NCBI GenBank assembly: GCA_037043015.1
Contig: CM073330.1
Coordinates: 7,582,012 to 7,646,011 of the forward strand
Source of the DNA: Bryum argenteum
Taxonomy: Eukaryota; Streptophyta; Bryopsida; Bryales; Bryaceae
Direction of reading: 5' to 3'
Length of the DNA stretch: 64,000 bases
Under the pieces are notes generated by a model. The model saw only the letters and a program-made list of their open reading frames with translations. It searched no databases and was not told where the DNA came from. Positions 25,317 to 38,200 of the stretch are shown here, in pieces (position 1 is the first letter of the stretch; each line of letters begins with the position of its first letter). Made by a program: the position numbers and the translations under genes.

Positions 25317-26743
25317 TTGTAGGGTTGGCGTGAATAAAATGCCCATTCCACCTACCCTTGATGATATGCCCATCGCATACAACAACACTGACGTAGAAAA
25401 TGGAATCATACACCATAGAGGTCCGAGATAACTTGTCTTATATTTCTATCAAAATTCTCCCATACACTTTTTGGTATCCATGGTGGACCGTTCCTCCAAC
25501 TTAACCCTTAAACGCCCACGATGTCAAAAAACGACATTTTGGATGTACATCAGAAACTTTGAAGAGCCATATCGTCTTCATCCGAGGTCCGTTTTGGATT
25601 GAAATCACTTGGATTAGGTTCCAAATCAAGTCTAGTTTGTGTTGTAAAATTTTCAAGCCCATACAATAAAGTATGAATTAATGGAATTCACTTTAGTGAA
25701 GACAACTCTTGTTTTTGGGTTTCCAAGCATGGGGCATGTATTACCATTGCAAGCCAATTATGTGAAATTTAAAATAGTTTTTCATGATTATTTTTTCATG
25801 GTCATGAACTTAAGGTGATTCTTAACAACTTTGTGGTGAGAAGTTTTTTGATCCAAATGATTTTGCTATTGGATTTGCAATGATGTTTTGTCAACAGAAA
25901 AAGTGAGAAAATGGATAATATTTGAGGAGCTATATCTCCCTCATCCACCGTTGGATTTCAACTTAGTTTTTTGGGATGGCCTCCAATTAGAGTCTAGTCT
26001 AAGTGGTAGAAACCTTAACAAGATCGAAGATTTTTTGAAGATAAGGCATGAAATTGAATGCAAGGGGTCTAGTTTTGGACTATTTTTCCTATGTAAATTT
26101 TTTGGCAGTTTTTACCATTGCATGGCTTTTATTTGAGCCAAGAATTTTTTTTGATGAATTTTTGTTGGGTAAAGGACTTATTAAGATGAAGGTGAACATC
26201 TTTCTAGTTGGTGATTTTTTCATTGCAATAGGTATATTGGTAGCATTTCCACCTCAAAGTGAAAATGATGAAATTTTGCAGTTTCTTTTTGATATTAATA
26301 TGTTATGATCTCCCGATCTATAAGGCCTCATGACTTATGTTGGTTTCACTTTTGATGTGGTTAAAGTGTGATTCAAAGAGGATCAAAAACTCCCTTGTCG
26401 TTTGGCTTTCTAAATTTTCCGATTCCATTGCTAATATTCTTCATGCTAGTATTATCAAATTGATTTCAAATGTAGAGGTAATTATATCTTCTTTGATAAT
26501 TTTTCAACATGTTGGACATGTTTGTTTACAACTTAGAGCTTTGTTGTGTACCTCCATCCTTATTCTTATGCATCGCGCACAATAGTAGTGTCCCCACAAT
26601 AGTTGGTATGACTTGTGAAACTTTTCAATGCAAATAATACAATTTTCTTGCAATTCAAGTATACAGTTGTTTAATATGGTGAGTTGAAACGCAATTTTTT
26701 TTTTTGAAATGGTCTTTCTATAGCATTCACTTTTAAATACCAA
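25317..26743 (-). pseudogene. decayed RING-finger gene, split by a TTAA element
   Basis: Read on the minus strand, 26743-26504 encodes a RING-like peptide close to the intact paralogue at 31709-32062 (CIICIE, HYYCARCI, TCPTC). Two lesions are visible: the ligand before His is Trp (LLWGH instead of LSCRH), and a TGA directly follows the last Cys where the paralogue has CGA. The homology continues downstream to about 26333, stops, and resumes at 25500-25317, including the 'NGHFIHANP' segment. The gap is filled by the TTAA element 25505-26332. The gene is therefore dead and was further disrupted by insertion. Confidence 0.7.
25505..26332. mobile_element. TTAA-family element, 3' end truncated
   Basis: TTAA at 25501-25504, then CCCTTAAACGCCC. 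It runs parallel to 27408-28381 with high identity, especially 25888-26310 against 27807-28214, but stops at 'ggcctcatgact' without the right terminus. Confidence 0.75.
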
Positions 26744-27403
26744 CTCAAAATATCTTTCGAGATCATATCAGATTCCACAAATTTATGCAAATGGTATAAC
26801 TTACTATGCTATATGTAGAATGTTCTAATATCATTCTAAGAACCTAGAAGAAGCACCAAAGATAAAAACAGTTTTTTGTACGTGGAAACTTGAAGTGATA
26901 ATTAATCAATACTTGATCCAAATGTAAAAATAGATGTGTTGCAAATTTGTGCTACAAGAGTACAAATATTACTTCTCTAGTAAGAGACTTCTCAAATTTA
27001 AAATATGAACCAAGATTGAGTTTGTCGTGATTTCTTAGGTGTTAAACTAAACAATTGAAATAAGTATGCTACCACATTTTGTTCATGTAGAACTAGATAC
27101 ACGTGAAATAATCAATGGACTTGTAATTGTAAAATGTATATTTTGTTTTAAAATTCTAAAACAAAGTTGTCTTTATGAAAAGGTATGGTATATATATGTA
27201 AATGCCATTTTGGATGAATTTTGAGATTTGAGTTCCTAAGGTCAAAATTGATCCAACTCAATAACTTTTGTCAAACGTGACCCTTAGTGAAGTCTACATT
27301 TGGCATGCCTTGGGGATAGTATAAAACTTAAAAATATATAACCAACAAGATAACATATAGGCTAGTTGACTCTTAGATTCAAATTTGGAACACAACAAAT
27401 AGC
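26744..27403. other. AT-rich intergenic sequence
   Basis: Nothing recognised apart from presumed 5' flank of the decayed RING gene, weakly similar to 32060-32400. Confidence 0.4.
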
Positions 27404-27407
27404 TTAT

Positions 27408-28381
27408 CCCCTAAACGTCCCCAATGTCGTTTTTCTACATTTTGGATGGAGGGCAGAAACTTTGAAGAGCCATAACGCCTTCATCCAAACTCCGTTTTGG
27501 ATGAAATCACTTGTGTTGGGTTCCAAATCAAGTCTAGTTTGTGTCGTAAAATTTGCAAGCCCATACAATAAATTATGAATTAATGGAATGCACTTTAGTG
27601 AAGGCAGCTCTTGTTTTTGGGTTTCCAAGCATGCGGCATATATCACCATTGCAAGCCAATTATGTGAAATTAAAAATAGTTTTTCATGATGATTTTTTCA
27701 TGGTCATGATTTTATGGTGATTCTTAACAACTTTGTAGTGAGAAGTTTTTTGATCCAAATGATTTTGCTATTGGATTTGCAATGATGTTTTGTCAATGTA
27801 AAAAAAGTGAGAAAATGGATGATATTTGAGGAGCTATATCTCCTTCATCTACCGTTGGATTTCGACTTAATTACTTGGAATGGCCTCCAATTAGAGTCTA
27901 GTCTAAGTGGTAGAAACCTTAACAAGATCGAAGATTTTTTGAAGATAAGGCATGAAATTGAATGCAAGGGGTCTAGTTTTGGACTATTTTTCCTATGTAA
28001 ATTTTTTGGCAGTTTTTACCATTGCATGGCTTTTATTTGAGCCAAGAAATTTTTTTGATGAATTTTTGTTGGGTAAAGGACTTATTAAGATGAAGGTGAA
28101 CATCTTTCTAGTTGGTGACTTTTTCATTGCAATAGGTATATTGGTAGCATTTCCACCTCAAAGTGAAAATGATGAAATTTTGCAGCTTGTTTTCAGTATT
28201 AATATGTTATGATCTCCCGATCTATAAGGCCTCATGACTCAAATTTTGGTCCACATGATCTTCGATAAGTCTATTACAAGTTTGTACGGTTGAGATCTTA
28301 TTAGCTTCTCTTCATTTTCATCTATGACGATTTTTATGGAAATGTGCTTTTCTGCTAAAAATAGGCTGGGACGTTTAGGGG
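27408..28381. mobile_element. full-length 974-bp member of the TTAA family
   Basis: It has a perfect 14-bp terminal inverted repeat CCCCTAAACGTCCC. The flanking 4-mer is TTAT on both sides (27404-27407 and 28382-28385), so the target duplication is 4 bp and tolerates a non-TTAA site. An open frame of 86 codons (27952-28212) is shared with the 25.5 kb copy, but it is composition-driven and has no recognisable domain. Confidence 0.85.
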
Positions 28382-28385
28382 TTAT

Positions 28386-29250
28386 ACTCAAATGATCACT
28401 CTAGCAAAAACATATGCGCATGTATACTTGAATGTTGCCGATGCTGTAGAGTTCTCTTTTAACATAGAAGTTCTTAATATTCTTGGATGTATGCTCGAAG
28501 GCCATCACACCTATGGCGGGACTATTAACATCTTTCCGTGTGAACACTCTGCTACTGATACGACGTTCAGATCAATCGATCTCCTCCGGCATAAGTGGCT
28601 ACAGTTTACAGTACGGTTAGAATACAACACCTTCTATATGTGCAAAGCTTGAAGACGCTCCCGAAGCTCCCGAAGAAACTACAAGCTAGCTAACGATACA
28701 GTTACTTCGGACAACCACCGACTACAGTTTCTAGTTTCTGTTCACAGAAGGCCGCCGATTGCTGTGCCGTGTGCTTCAGGCAATGCCACTTCAGCCCGAA
28801 ATCGGAGGACACGTACTATGTCAGCCTGCCTCCAGCCACCTCGAAGGTTCGATCTAATGCTTTCTTTAAGCTTCCTCCCCGAAGGAATCAGTACTGAACC
28901 TTTCGAGATTGTACGTTCACCTCGAAGGATAAGTAGCTTGTTGATCGAATGCTTTCTTTAAGCTTTCCTCCCCAACGAACGGACACCTTCTCCCTTACAC
29001 CGGCCACTACCAGCCACGCGGTTGCGTAAACCGATACGTTCGGGCACATATTGACCGAACATTGAGATGTGTGACATTCAAGGATGTCAAGCTACTGCTA
29101 CACCCGCCTCTTTGAAGCATATCTTTGTAGCCAGCATGTTCAGTTTATCGAGCGTCGGTCGAACAGACGACCAGCATTCAGTTGATCAGTGTTACTAGCT
29201 CGCCTCTGCATTTTTTTTCAGAACCTTTTTTTGATAAGGTTTGATCGAGC
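28386..29250. promoter_or_regulatory. 5' flank of PGG1 with a direct repeat
   Basis: Less AT-rich upstream region of the PGG1 gene. 'atgctttctttaagctt' occurs at about 28857 and 28950, each followed by 'cctcccc', giving a ~90-bp imperfect direct duplication. Function unknown. Confidence 0.45.
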
Positions 29251-30484
29251 ATGTCTAGACGGCAGCAGACTCCTCTAGATTCGGGAGTGGATGTGGAGAA
29301 GGGTGGACTGAAGGAGGGGCACGACGGGCCTCTCATCAATCCCGAGTCCGAACGGAGCTCAAAGGAGAAGACGAAGCCTCAGGGCTTGAATATTAGGGTG
29401 AGCCCATTGACTGTTCGGGTGTGGTCTCACAAGTTTTACTTCCTTATTAGGTTGATGTGGTTATATGCATTTGAAGAGTATCCTGAGTGGGAGTTGAAAT
29501 AATGAGCCGATTTTACGCCCAGATTGTAATCCCAAACGATCTGCGCATGCTTATTTGCATCAATGTAATTAAACAGACTTCGTCTGATCGCCACTGAGTT
29601 TTTTATCTGTTGCATTATTGCAGGCGAGATCTGTACTATCAACCATCCAAGCTACATCAAGAATCCAGCAGTTGATGAGGGAGGTACACTCTTTCATCCT
29701 TCAAATGATTCGCTAATTCGTCATTCCTCATTCTAGTAAGCTCTGTCCATAATCTCGGCTACCGAAGATGAACCTTGTTGGACGTTTCATATGACAAAGA
29801 ATCCTATACATCCATGTTAGTAAATGAGATTCTGCTCTCACCTAGTGCAAGAACTACAATAATGTGTAGAGGACTCAGCGCCGTGAGGAGGAGACTGAGA
29901 GCCCGGAGCCTGAGGAGAAGTCGAGAAGTAACGTTCGAATGAGGCATGCAGCATTGGCGAAACAACTGAATGCATACGGCGTCCTCCTCATTCTACTGGC
30001 AGGTGCGATGAGTGTGGCGATTCTGCAACCCCCGGGCTCTTTCGACGCCGACGGCCACATACGCACCACCCCACTGGTGGCGTGCTACCTCCTCTTCGCC
30101 TCTCTGTCGTTCCTGCTGGCGTGCACGGGCTTGTATGCCGTCATGGCAGGTACCGACACTCTGTTTGACCCCGCATTCTATGCCGCCCAGTCCGATGACA
30201 TTCCAGCAACTTCGACAGAGAACAAGATCATTGAGGACAATATCTTCAGGGTGAAGCGGTTGAAAGCATACCTTGGAACCTCCCTGTTGTTTTGCATGAT
30301 CGCCTTTGCTCTGGGTGCGTTTGCTGTTCTGGGAGCTGGGCCTCGGAACTGGTGGATGGCGATCGGAACCATGGTAGTCGGTATGCTTATCCTCACTTTT
30401 GAAGGCTTGATGACTTTGAGAAGCCCTTCTTTCAAGGCTGAAAAGAGGTGGTTAACAAGGTTGAGAAAGATCATCTATCTCTAA
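29251..30484 (+). CDS. PGG-domain-like four-helix membrane protein (PGG1)
   Basis: Three exons: 29251-29397, 29624-29683, 29870-30484, all phase 0, 273 aa. The N-terminal ~90 residues are hydrophilic and charged (ESPEPEEKSRSN). Then come four hydrophobic segments: AYGVLLILLAGAMSVAIL, a helix at YLLFASLSFLLACTGLYAV, one at YLGTSLLFCMIAFALGAF, and one near MAIGTMVVGMLILTF. The QPPGSF motif after helix 1 and the helix 1/helix 2 layout resemble the plant PGG domain (PF13962), usually found after ankyrin repeats; here no ankyrin repeats are present. Paralogues PGG2 and PGG3 lie in this window with the same intron positions. Role unknown; a membrane protein of uncertain compartment. Confidence 0.7.
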
Positions 30485-31430
30485 CGATTTGCCATTGGTT
30501 TCGTACCATTAGAAACAGTGTCTGTCACGGAGCACCAACCTCTAACTTGAAGAAAGAATGCTCGAGACCACTTGTTAGTTGTACATGTATTAGTTGTTAC
30601 CTTGGTGTGGAGCTCCTCTCACACTTTAGTCATGGGTGTACTGGTCCACTTCCTTCTCCACAATGTATATATGTACTTCTTCCATTTTCAATATAGCCAT
30701 CCATTGTGTAGTCATCAAGTTGTTTCAACACAATCGCGTACTTTACTGAATCTTAATTTCATTGGATCAGCTTACGTACGCAATATGGCTTGTTGAAGAG
30801 AGAGCAAAAGTGATGAATTCGTAAGTAAAAAGTGAGTAGTTTTAAGCTTGACTTAAGAAGCATCAAATCATTTTGTTTCTGTTGACTTGTGGAAGATAGT
30901 ATTAGAACAAGACAAAGCTAAGGGCAACAAGTTTTCAGCCCCAATCACTCACTTCTAGGCACAATTAAGGCTTGGTACATTTATGGAGTTATTGGCAAAT
31001 TTGCTAAAATGGCGGAAGTCTTTTTTCAAATTTGGTGAGGAACTCATGAGATAAGTAATATACACACAAATCCAGCACTAAATGTCAGGAAGATTTTTGT
31101 TGTGTACATTGATAAGAGTATTGTTTCATGAAAAGTTTAACTTTGAAACATTTTAGCTTGCGCATAAAAGATTGCGCATATAAGATTCATTAGGATTGAA
31201 AGTATTCAACAATTGTTGGAATGGTGGCAAGTTGTTGGCATAATAAAATCTAGCATGGCACAAACATGTTTCAACATACAGTATTCAATTGAGGTTTCCA
31301 TTTGCACATTGATACATCAACAATGTCTGAAACATGGATCATAATATTCTAAGAAATATCTAGTAATCTTGCAGTAAGAGTTTTACAATTTGATTCCTCA
31401 CATGAACAAGAAGAAGAAAAACACGAGACC
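30485..31430. other. downstream of PGG1, non-coding
   Basis: Presumed 3' UTR then AT-rich intergenic sequence; nothing recognised. Confidence 0.45.
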
Positions 31431-31433
31431 TTA

Positions 31434-31620
31434 TGGGTTGGCGTGAATATAGTGTCCGTTCGACCTACCGTTGATGGTATAGACTACTATATTCAGTTGT
31501 CCATGTTTTTTGCTTTTGTGATGTTTTTGCACCCCTTGAGATGTCATTCCTATATCAAAGTGGTCTCGAATATATTGTTTTGTATTTCTTCTCCATTTCT
31601 CCCATACACTTCTTGGCAAG
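31434..31620 (-). repeat. coding-like fragment with 'GRSNGHYIHANP'
   Basis: On the minus strand it encodes INGRSNGHYIHANP. Variants occur at 25317-25410 (GRWNGHFIHANP) and 10462-10530. In the 25 and 31 kb cases it lies downstream of a RING segment, so it may be a 3' exon of that gene family or part of a transposon carrying it. Confidence 0.5.
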
Positions 31621-31708
31621 CATCCATGATGGATTATTCAAACAACTCATTTTTATAAAGGAATTACTACTGATAGTGTTGCAATATGATTCCAACTGGA
31701 GTATACAG

Positions 31709-32062
31709 TCACTCCAATGTTATTTGTCTTTCTATATTTCTCAATCGCTTTGCAAATATTGATTTTGTTCTTGGATATATTAATTCAATTACAAACATGG
31801 AGGTAATCATAGCTTCTTCAATATTATTTCGGCATATTGGGCATGTTTTATTGGGATTTGGAGCTCTTTCTTGTACCACTAACCATCGTGTTATACATCG
31901 TGCACAATAATAGTGTCGACATGACAATTTGTATGGCAAGTTACATATTTCAAGGCAAATGTTGCAATCTAGATTTGCGTGCTCATCTTCTTGCAATTCA
32001 AGAATACAATCACTTACTATAGAGAGTCGAAATTGAAAATTTATTGTTTTAAATTGATCCAT
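31709..32062 (-). CDS. small RING-HC (C3HC4) finger protein
   Basis: A 117-aa open frame with a complete RING: C33, C36, C48, H50, C53, C56, C74, C77 (CNIC, CRHYYCARC, CPIC). This pattern binds two zinc ions and typically recruits E2 enzymes. The C-terminal 40 residues are basic and helical-looking, without a recognised domain. A decayed relative is at 25.3-26.7 kb. The gene may have further exons; the start used is the first ATG of the frame. Because it lies among repeats it may be carried by a transposon rather than be a stable host gene. Confidence 0.65.
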   Translation of the reverse strand: MDQFKTINFQFRLSIVSDCILELQEDEHANLDCNICLEICNLPYKLSCRHYYCARCITRWLVVQERAPNPNKTCPICRNNIEEAMITSMFVIELIYPRTKSIFAKRLRNIERQITLE

Positions 32063-32814
32063 TTTTTATGTTTACTTCACAAGTACTAACTCAAAATCTC
32101 TATTTGAGTAATATCCAATTCCACATATATGTATGCAAACAAGATCAATAACTATGCTATAATATATGTAAAATGATTGTTGAAATATACAAAAGTACAT
32201 GTATATATGTATCTCCATCAAAAGTAGAAAATTTAGAATGACTAGAAGAAGCACCAAAAGTACAAAAATACAATACTTTACTTAGAGACTTGTCCAAGTA
32301 ATAATTCATCAAAACTTAGTAAACGTAAAATAAAAGATATGTGCAAATTTATGTAAATAGGATAGTGATAATAATACTTATCTAGTCTTAGAAATAAGAA
32401 AAAAAACCAAATGAGTCCATCATAATTTCTTAGGTGCTAGAATACACAATCAAAATAAGAATTCAATCAACATTTATTCATATTAATGAATCATGTAAAA
32501 ATAGATTTAACTCAATAATTTGCTTGCAATCATCCAAATTGTCAATCTTCCATGATTGTTGCTTGTAGAGGTTAGTGTGAGCTCAAAGTTTTTACCACAA
32601 AATATAAAAAAAGCTATTAGAATCTCTAGAATTTGTATTCCAAATACAACAAATAGTTGATATCAATCGGTGTGCATCCTAGCAAAAGTGTATGCACTTA
32701 GACATTCTAATGTTGAATACAACATATCATGCACACGAAGTGGCCCATTTAAACCACTTAGATTCTAAATCTAGGTTTTAGTACACGATTTGGACATTCG
32801 TGCGAGGTCTTGAC
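32063..32814. other. AT-rich intergenic sequence
   Basis: Presumed 5' flank of the small RING gene; nothing else recognised. Confidence 0.4.
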
Positions 32815-33071
32815 TCCTCTTAAGATCTTTTATACAAAATTACTCAAATAACTAAGAATGACCATCTTTTACTGTAGGCCTAAAAGATCTCAATCTAAGA
32901 ATTATTTATGAAAAGATCCAACCGTAGGGTTTTAAAAAGTTAACTTGCCTTTCTACCCACATGCCAAGCTTGAATCGTTGATTCAACTTCATTTGTGAGA
33001 TCATAATGATCAAAATTGTTTTCATACGAGAACTCCAAAGAGCCATTTCAGCTTTCTTGGATCTCTACAGG
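32815..33071. mobile_element. TTAA-family MITE, decayed ends
   Basis: The interior matches 3532-3790 and 15526-15785 ('gatccaaccgtagggt', 'gagatcataatgatcaaa'). The right end reads GGATCTCTACAGG then TTAG, so both terminus and target site have mutated. Confidence 0.65.
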
Positions 33072-34030
33072 TTAGGCATCCGGAAGCGATGACTTTGGAA
33101 CACTGTACCTTCTAGCGAAAGATCATCTTCGAACTTGCAAGTAGGAGTACATAATGCCGAAATCGGATGAGAGTTGGATCGAGAAGAAGGAAGGATCCAC
33201 TCAACTTGTTGGTGAAACAATCCAAAAGGGTTATAAATAGGTTAGAACAAGTCTTTTTGTGCTTTATCATACAAACGTTGCGCACTAGGATTCTGAGAGT
33301 AAGTATCCACAACAAATTGAATCAAAGAAGAATGTGGATGCAACACGCGTATATTTGCCGTAAACAAATTATTTTAGCATCCCATTTGGTTTCATGGATC
33401 CTGCCTTGTGGAAGTCTTAGATGTAAAAGCGAAACGCTGGTTGCAGAAGGGGTTTAATTCTTTTGACCAACTTGCACGGCAAGTGAGTCTGTTTGCTTCT
33501 CCTACCCCGCGGACCTCTTTCTTGCACCTCCATCTAAGTTGCCGACTATGTCATATTTCTAACATTCCATATTTCTTCGGTTATTAGGTGACGTGGTCAA
33601 TTATGGCTTGGTAAACTCATTAGGGAGTATCTTTTGGGTTATATACAAAGTATATGTAGCAAATTTGATGAATTGGAAATAGAAAACTAGATTAATAATT
33701 CATTCAATTGTAGAATCCTAAGGTTACCCTAAAACTAACTAGTCTTAAATGTACATTGTGATTACATTATACTCCAATATTAGAAGCTATAGTGTACCAG
33801 TTGCTTGAATGTCTTATGCGCTTCAGTTTTTGATTCTAGTTGGTAATCAAGCATCTCACCTTAAATGATTGAACTTGATTCTACTAAGATATTGGAAGAT
33901 AGTTCAAAGAGGAATCACATTGGGATTTGTGCCACGATATTAAGTACAAAAGATTCTAACAATTTTACATAGAAGAGGAAACCAACCCCCAAATACCCAA
34001 AAGGGTTTAGAGGACGATTGTTATGTATTA
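33072..34030. other. intergenic, nothing recognised
   Basis: No gene, tRNA or clear repeat seen. Confidence 0.4.
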
Positions 34031-34034
34031 TTAA

Positions 34035-34588
34035 CCCCTAACCGTCCTTGAAACCCGAAACAAGTTTTTGGAATTTCAGACAACCTAGATAAAGGTGTTA
34101 GAAGTAATATTTTTTGCCTGAATTTTTACTGGGTGTTACTTATGCTCCAAAAAGTATGTGGTAACATTTGCAAAAAAGCCAAATTCCAATTTTAAAAACT
34201 TCATCTAGAAATTTTAGGTTTGAAGTCCAACACTTTAGTCTTCTTTTTTTTCTTTTTTTTTTTTTTTTTTTTCTTTTTTTCTTTTTTTTGTGGAAATATG
34301 TTCATAAATAAATCACTACTTAAGTTCCAAAGTGACACAAGTCAAAACGTTTACCAATTTTACAAGGGCAGCCTCCAAAAATTCCAAAAACAATCTTCAA
34401 ATTGCCCAAAATGGTAAACATCCAACGGTTAATTTTTGAAACAATAACTAGAAATAGTCTTAGGATTTTACGGTTGGAAGTTTTAAAAGGCGGAAAAAAA
34501 TTGGTTCACATCCTCGGGAGTGCATAGAGGTAGAAAATTGTAGTTTTGAGGTTTTGAGCTCCCAAAACCACACACGGACGGTTAGGGG
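34035..34588. mobile_element. TTAA-flanked MITE, 554 bp, intact ends
   Basis: TTAA at 34031-34034 and 34589-34592, perfect 13-bp terminal inverted repeat CCCCTAACCGTCC. An interrupted T-rich run lies at about 34237-34290. Same subfamily as 4974-5586. Confidence 0.85.
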
Positions 34589-34592
34589 TTAA

Positions 34593-35266
34593 CTGTGACT
34601 AAGATAGATAGATAGAAACTCCGGTCCCTTCCAACTGTGACTAACATTCTTGTTTTTGTTTCTTCCCTTCACGACTTTCAGTAAAAACAAAGTTTCTACA
34701 GTCTTGGTTGCTAATGAAAAGTGAGACCGCCAAGCGGCAGTGAAGGCGGGTATGGAAGAAAGAAAGCGGGTATCAATCGAAGTAAGCGCCGGTTCTTTGG
34801 CGAGCATGTGGGGGAAGCATGGGCAACGGGCAGCAGAGCCAGGCCAGGCAGGACCCCGTCTTCATCATCATCGTCAGCATCCCTTTCCTTTAGCTCCCGT
34901 GAAATCGGTCCTGTGTTGCATCATCTCATCTGGAAGTGGGTCGTAAGAATCGCCTACTTGCGAGGGCACCAGTGTCGGTGGTGGGTGAGAGCATACTCCT
35001 TTTGGCACCCAGGCAGAGGCCATAGATCGACCAGGACCTTCCAGCTATCAATCCTTCTCTGTTTTCGCCCGCTCAAGACTCTAGTATTAGGGTTGTGAGC
35101 TTTGATTTTGCTGCTGGGGTTGTTTGTTGCTGTTCGCTTGTTGTCACCGCCGGGGTTGTGATGGTGGATGTTCGAGGGTTTGGTAGCCAAGTGAAGTGAA
35201 AAGCAGCAGCGAAGAATGGAAGTGGGATTTGTGCGGTCATGAGAGGAGGAGAGACAGTAGTCTGTC
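34593..35266. promoter_or_regulatory. presumed promoter and 5' UTR of the WRNIP1 gene
   Basis: Less AT-rich sequence with several short open frames that resemble no protein. Called by position only. Confidence 0.45.
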
Positions 35267-38200
35267 ATGGATCAGCTCGTGGATATGGGATTTCCGCAGG
35301 ATTTGGCCGCTAAGGTATTGTGATCGGTGTGTGGCTCGGGACTCCCTCTCTCATTCTCTCGTTAGTCGACACAATTTGCATCGGGAGCCGAAATTTTCAT
35401 TCGGAGCGCAGTCATAGAAGTTAGAGATTTTATTTTCTGACAGACAGCTAGAGTTTGAATTAGTAGTGGGAAACTCGACCATGAGTTGGTAAGGGGAAGT
35501 TTATTGTATGTAGGGAAGCGGATCAGGCACCTACCTTACGGGCATGGCATGCAGGCATTGGCAGCAACTGGAGGGAAGTCGACTCTGACCGCAACGGAGT
35601 GGATACTGGGTCAAATGGAGTCTCGAAACTCGTCGATACCGAAACATCAGCTTCCGCAGGTAACAATTCGCTCTTCATCACCAAATCTGCTCTTGACTAG
35701 TCTCCTTTAAGCACGGATCTGACCCGTGATACTTCGATGCCTTTCTGTGTCAAAGCGTGACGGGAGATTATAAATCACAGTAAATCATCTCTAACTGACC
35801 AAACTTCGGTGTCAAATCGTGATGGGAGATTCTTATCAAAGACCAGTTTGAGACAAAATAGGGTTACCTTTTAACTCGATGGCATTCGAACGTTTGTCAA
35901 ATACTGGATCATATGAATTTAGAGGGGGGTCTCTTCTGCAAATGCTTGAGTATTTTAGAACGAGTTAACTTCAGCGTACGATAGTCTTCATTCAGGGTTA
36001 CCTTTCACCTTAATGGATGACAGTTCGAACGTTTGTCAAATACTAGATCAATTGAATACAGATGGTAGTCTCTTCTGCAAGGCATCAAGTTATCTGGAAA
36101 TGATAATCTCCATACATCCACGAAGTGGAAGGTCTGGAGCACTAGCAGGATCGAGATCTAGCAAGGCCAACAGGTGATTGATTTTTAGCTCGTGTGAGAG
36201 TGCAGCTGCAGGGGCGAGTGGATCAATTTTTCGCATCAAGTTCAGTCAGGAGGCTAGTGCATCATCAGCCAGTGACAGGAAGCTCAAATTTCGGGCACCC
36301 TGTGGAAGAAGAAGGAGGCAATCTTCAGCAACATTGGAGAACACGACCATCGTCGAGCGTTTCACCTTCTCCTCTCACTAATGACAATCCAGCTCCCGAG
36401 TTCGTCGAGAGAAAACGGTTCCTAGGGTCAGCCTCGACAGGCAAAGCCCAGGACGAAGACATGCCCATGTTTCGCAAACAGAGCCAGACACCCGCCATTC
36501 CGGTAATCACTTTTGCATTAAATAGCATAAACTAGCGGGATTAGTGAGCAAAGTAGGACTCATAATTCTCGTGTGCTTTCAGGCTGTCAGAGAATTTTCC
36601 GGCTTTACGCCTCCCTCGACAAGCAAACCCGTGATCAACATCGAGACAGTGGCATCAACAACAGTGAAAACGACAGTGCACCCTCGGCCTCCAGTTCTGG
36701 AGCCTTCGAACAAGAGGCCGAAACCAAGCGAGGTGGTCCAAGAGCACCAAGAGGAGACTCCTTCTCCGTCGGCTCCGGTGTGGAAACCGCTTGGAGCGAA
36801 GGCTGCTGCGGCGAAGAAGAATCTAGCGCCGTTGGCTGAGAGAATGCGGCCTGCGTCTGTGGACCTTGTTGTCGGCCAGGATCATCTGCTTGGACCTCGT
36901 TGCATACTGCGCAGTTTAGTTGATAACAACTCCCTGTCCTCGATCATATTCTGGGGTCCTCCTGGTACTGGGAAAACGTCGCTTGTCCGTGCCATTGCGC
37001 GCGCCGTTTCGTACCGGTTCATTGCCCTCTCCGCTGTGTCTAGTGGCTTGAAGGAAGTCCGTGAAATTCTGGAAGAGGCTAAGAGGGTGCGGAAGTTTGG
37101 CGAGCGTACTCTTCTCTTCCTCGATGAAATCCACAGGTCCGAACATACTAACCTAAAAGTCATGCCTTTCAATAGATTAGGGGTTCTTATTTTTGACATC
37201 CATGAGATTATGTATAATGCGACACAATAAGTGCTCAATTTGCTAGTAGAGGCGGCTCACAGTAAGTGGATCAATTCATTCAGGAACACTACATTCTGAT
37301 TGATGGAGACATCAATCAGAATGGGGGTAGCGATCTTGTTCCTGTGAAGGAGCTGTTTGCAAATTGGAAGTATGTTATGGCTTAGTGTTTTGGAAGTTAA
37401 GCTTCTGTTTGTTTCATATAATGCGACACATCCACCCAGAATTGCTGAAATGGCTAGCAGTGACTGCTTATCATATGTGGAAGAGTTAGAATGAACTATT
37501 CAGGAAGGCAACATTAATCCAGAACACTACATTCTGATAGATGGAGCTATCAATTGGAATGAGGCTTATGATCTTGTTTCTGTAAAGGAGCTGCTTGCAG
37601 TTTGAGTTTTGAAGGAAGATAGCTTACTGTTTTGGAAGTTAGTATCTGCTCGTTTCATATAATCCGACACGTCCACCCCGAGGTGCTAAATTGGCTAGCA
37701 ATGACTACATATTATGTCTGGGAGAGTTTCCAATGAGCTATTTGAACTCTACATTCTGTTCGATGGAGCTATCTTAGCATCATTCAGAATGGGAGTATGA
37801 ATCTTGCTCTTGTGGAGGAGGCAGTTCCAGTATGAGTTTCGTACGCTTAGAGGTTCAATGATGAGTAGCAATGTTTCAAACAGATGTGATTAGCTGGAGG
37901 AGGATTCTGATTCTGTCCAATCTTTACAGGTTCAACAAAGCGCAGCAGGATGCATTTCTGCCGTATGTGGAGGCCGGCCACATTGTATTCATCGGAGCCA
38001 CAACAGAAAATCCATCGTTTGAGATCAACGCGGCGCTTCTATCTCGATGCCGAGTACTCACACTCAACAAGTTGCAACCGGAGCACATACGAAGCTTACT
38101 AGACCGAGCGATCGCGGACAAAGAAAAAGGGCTTCTTCTCTCATTCGTAGGCAGCATTCCCGGCGATGTCATCAAAGTGGAAGAGGATGCGCTCCAGTTC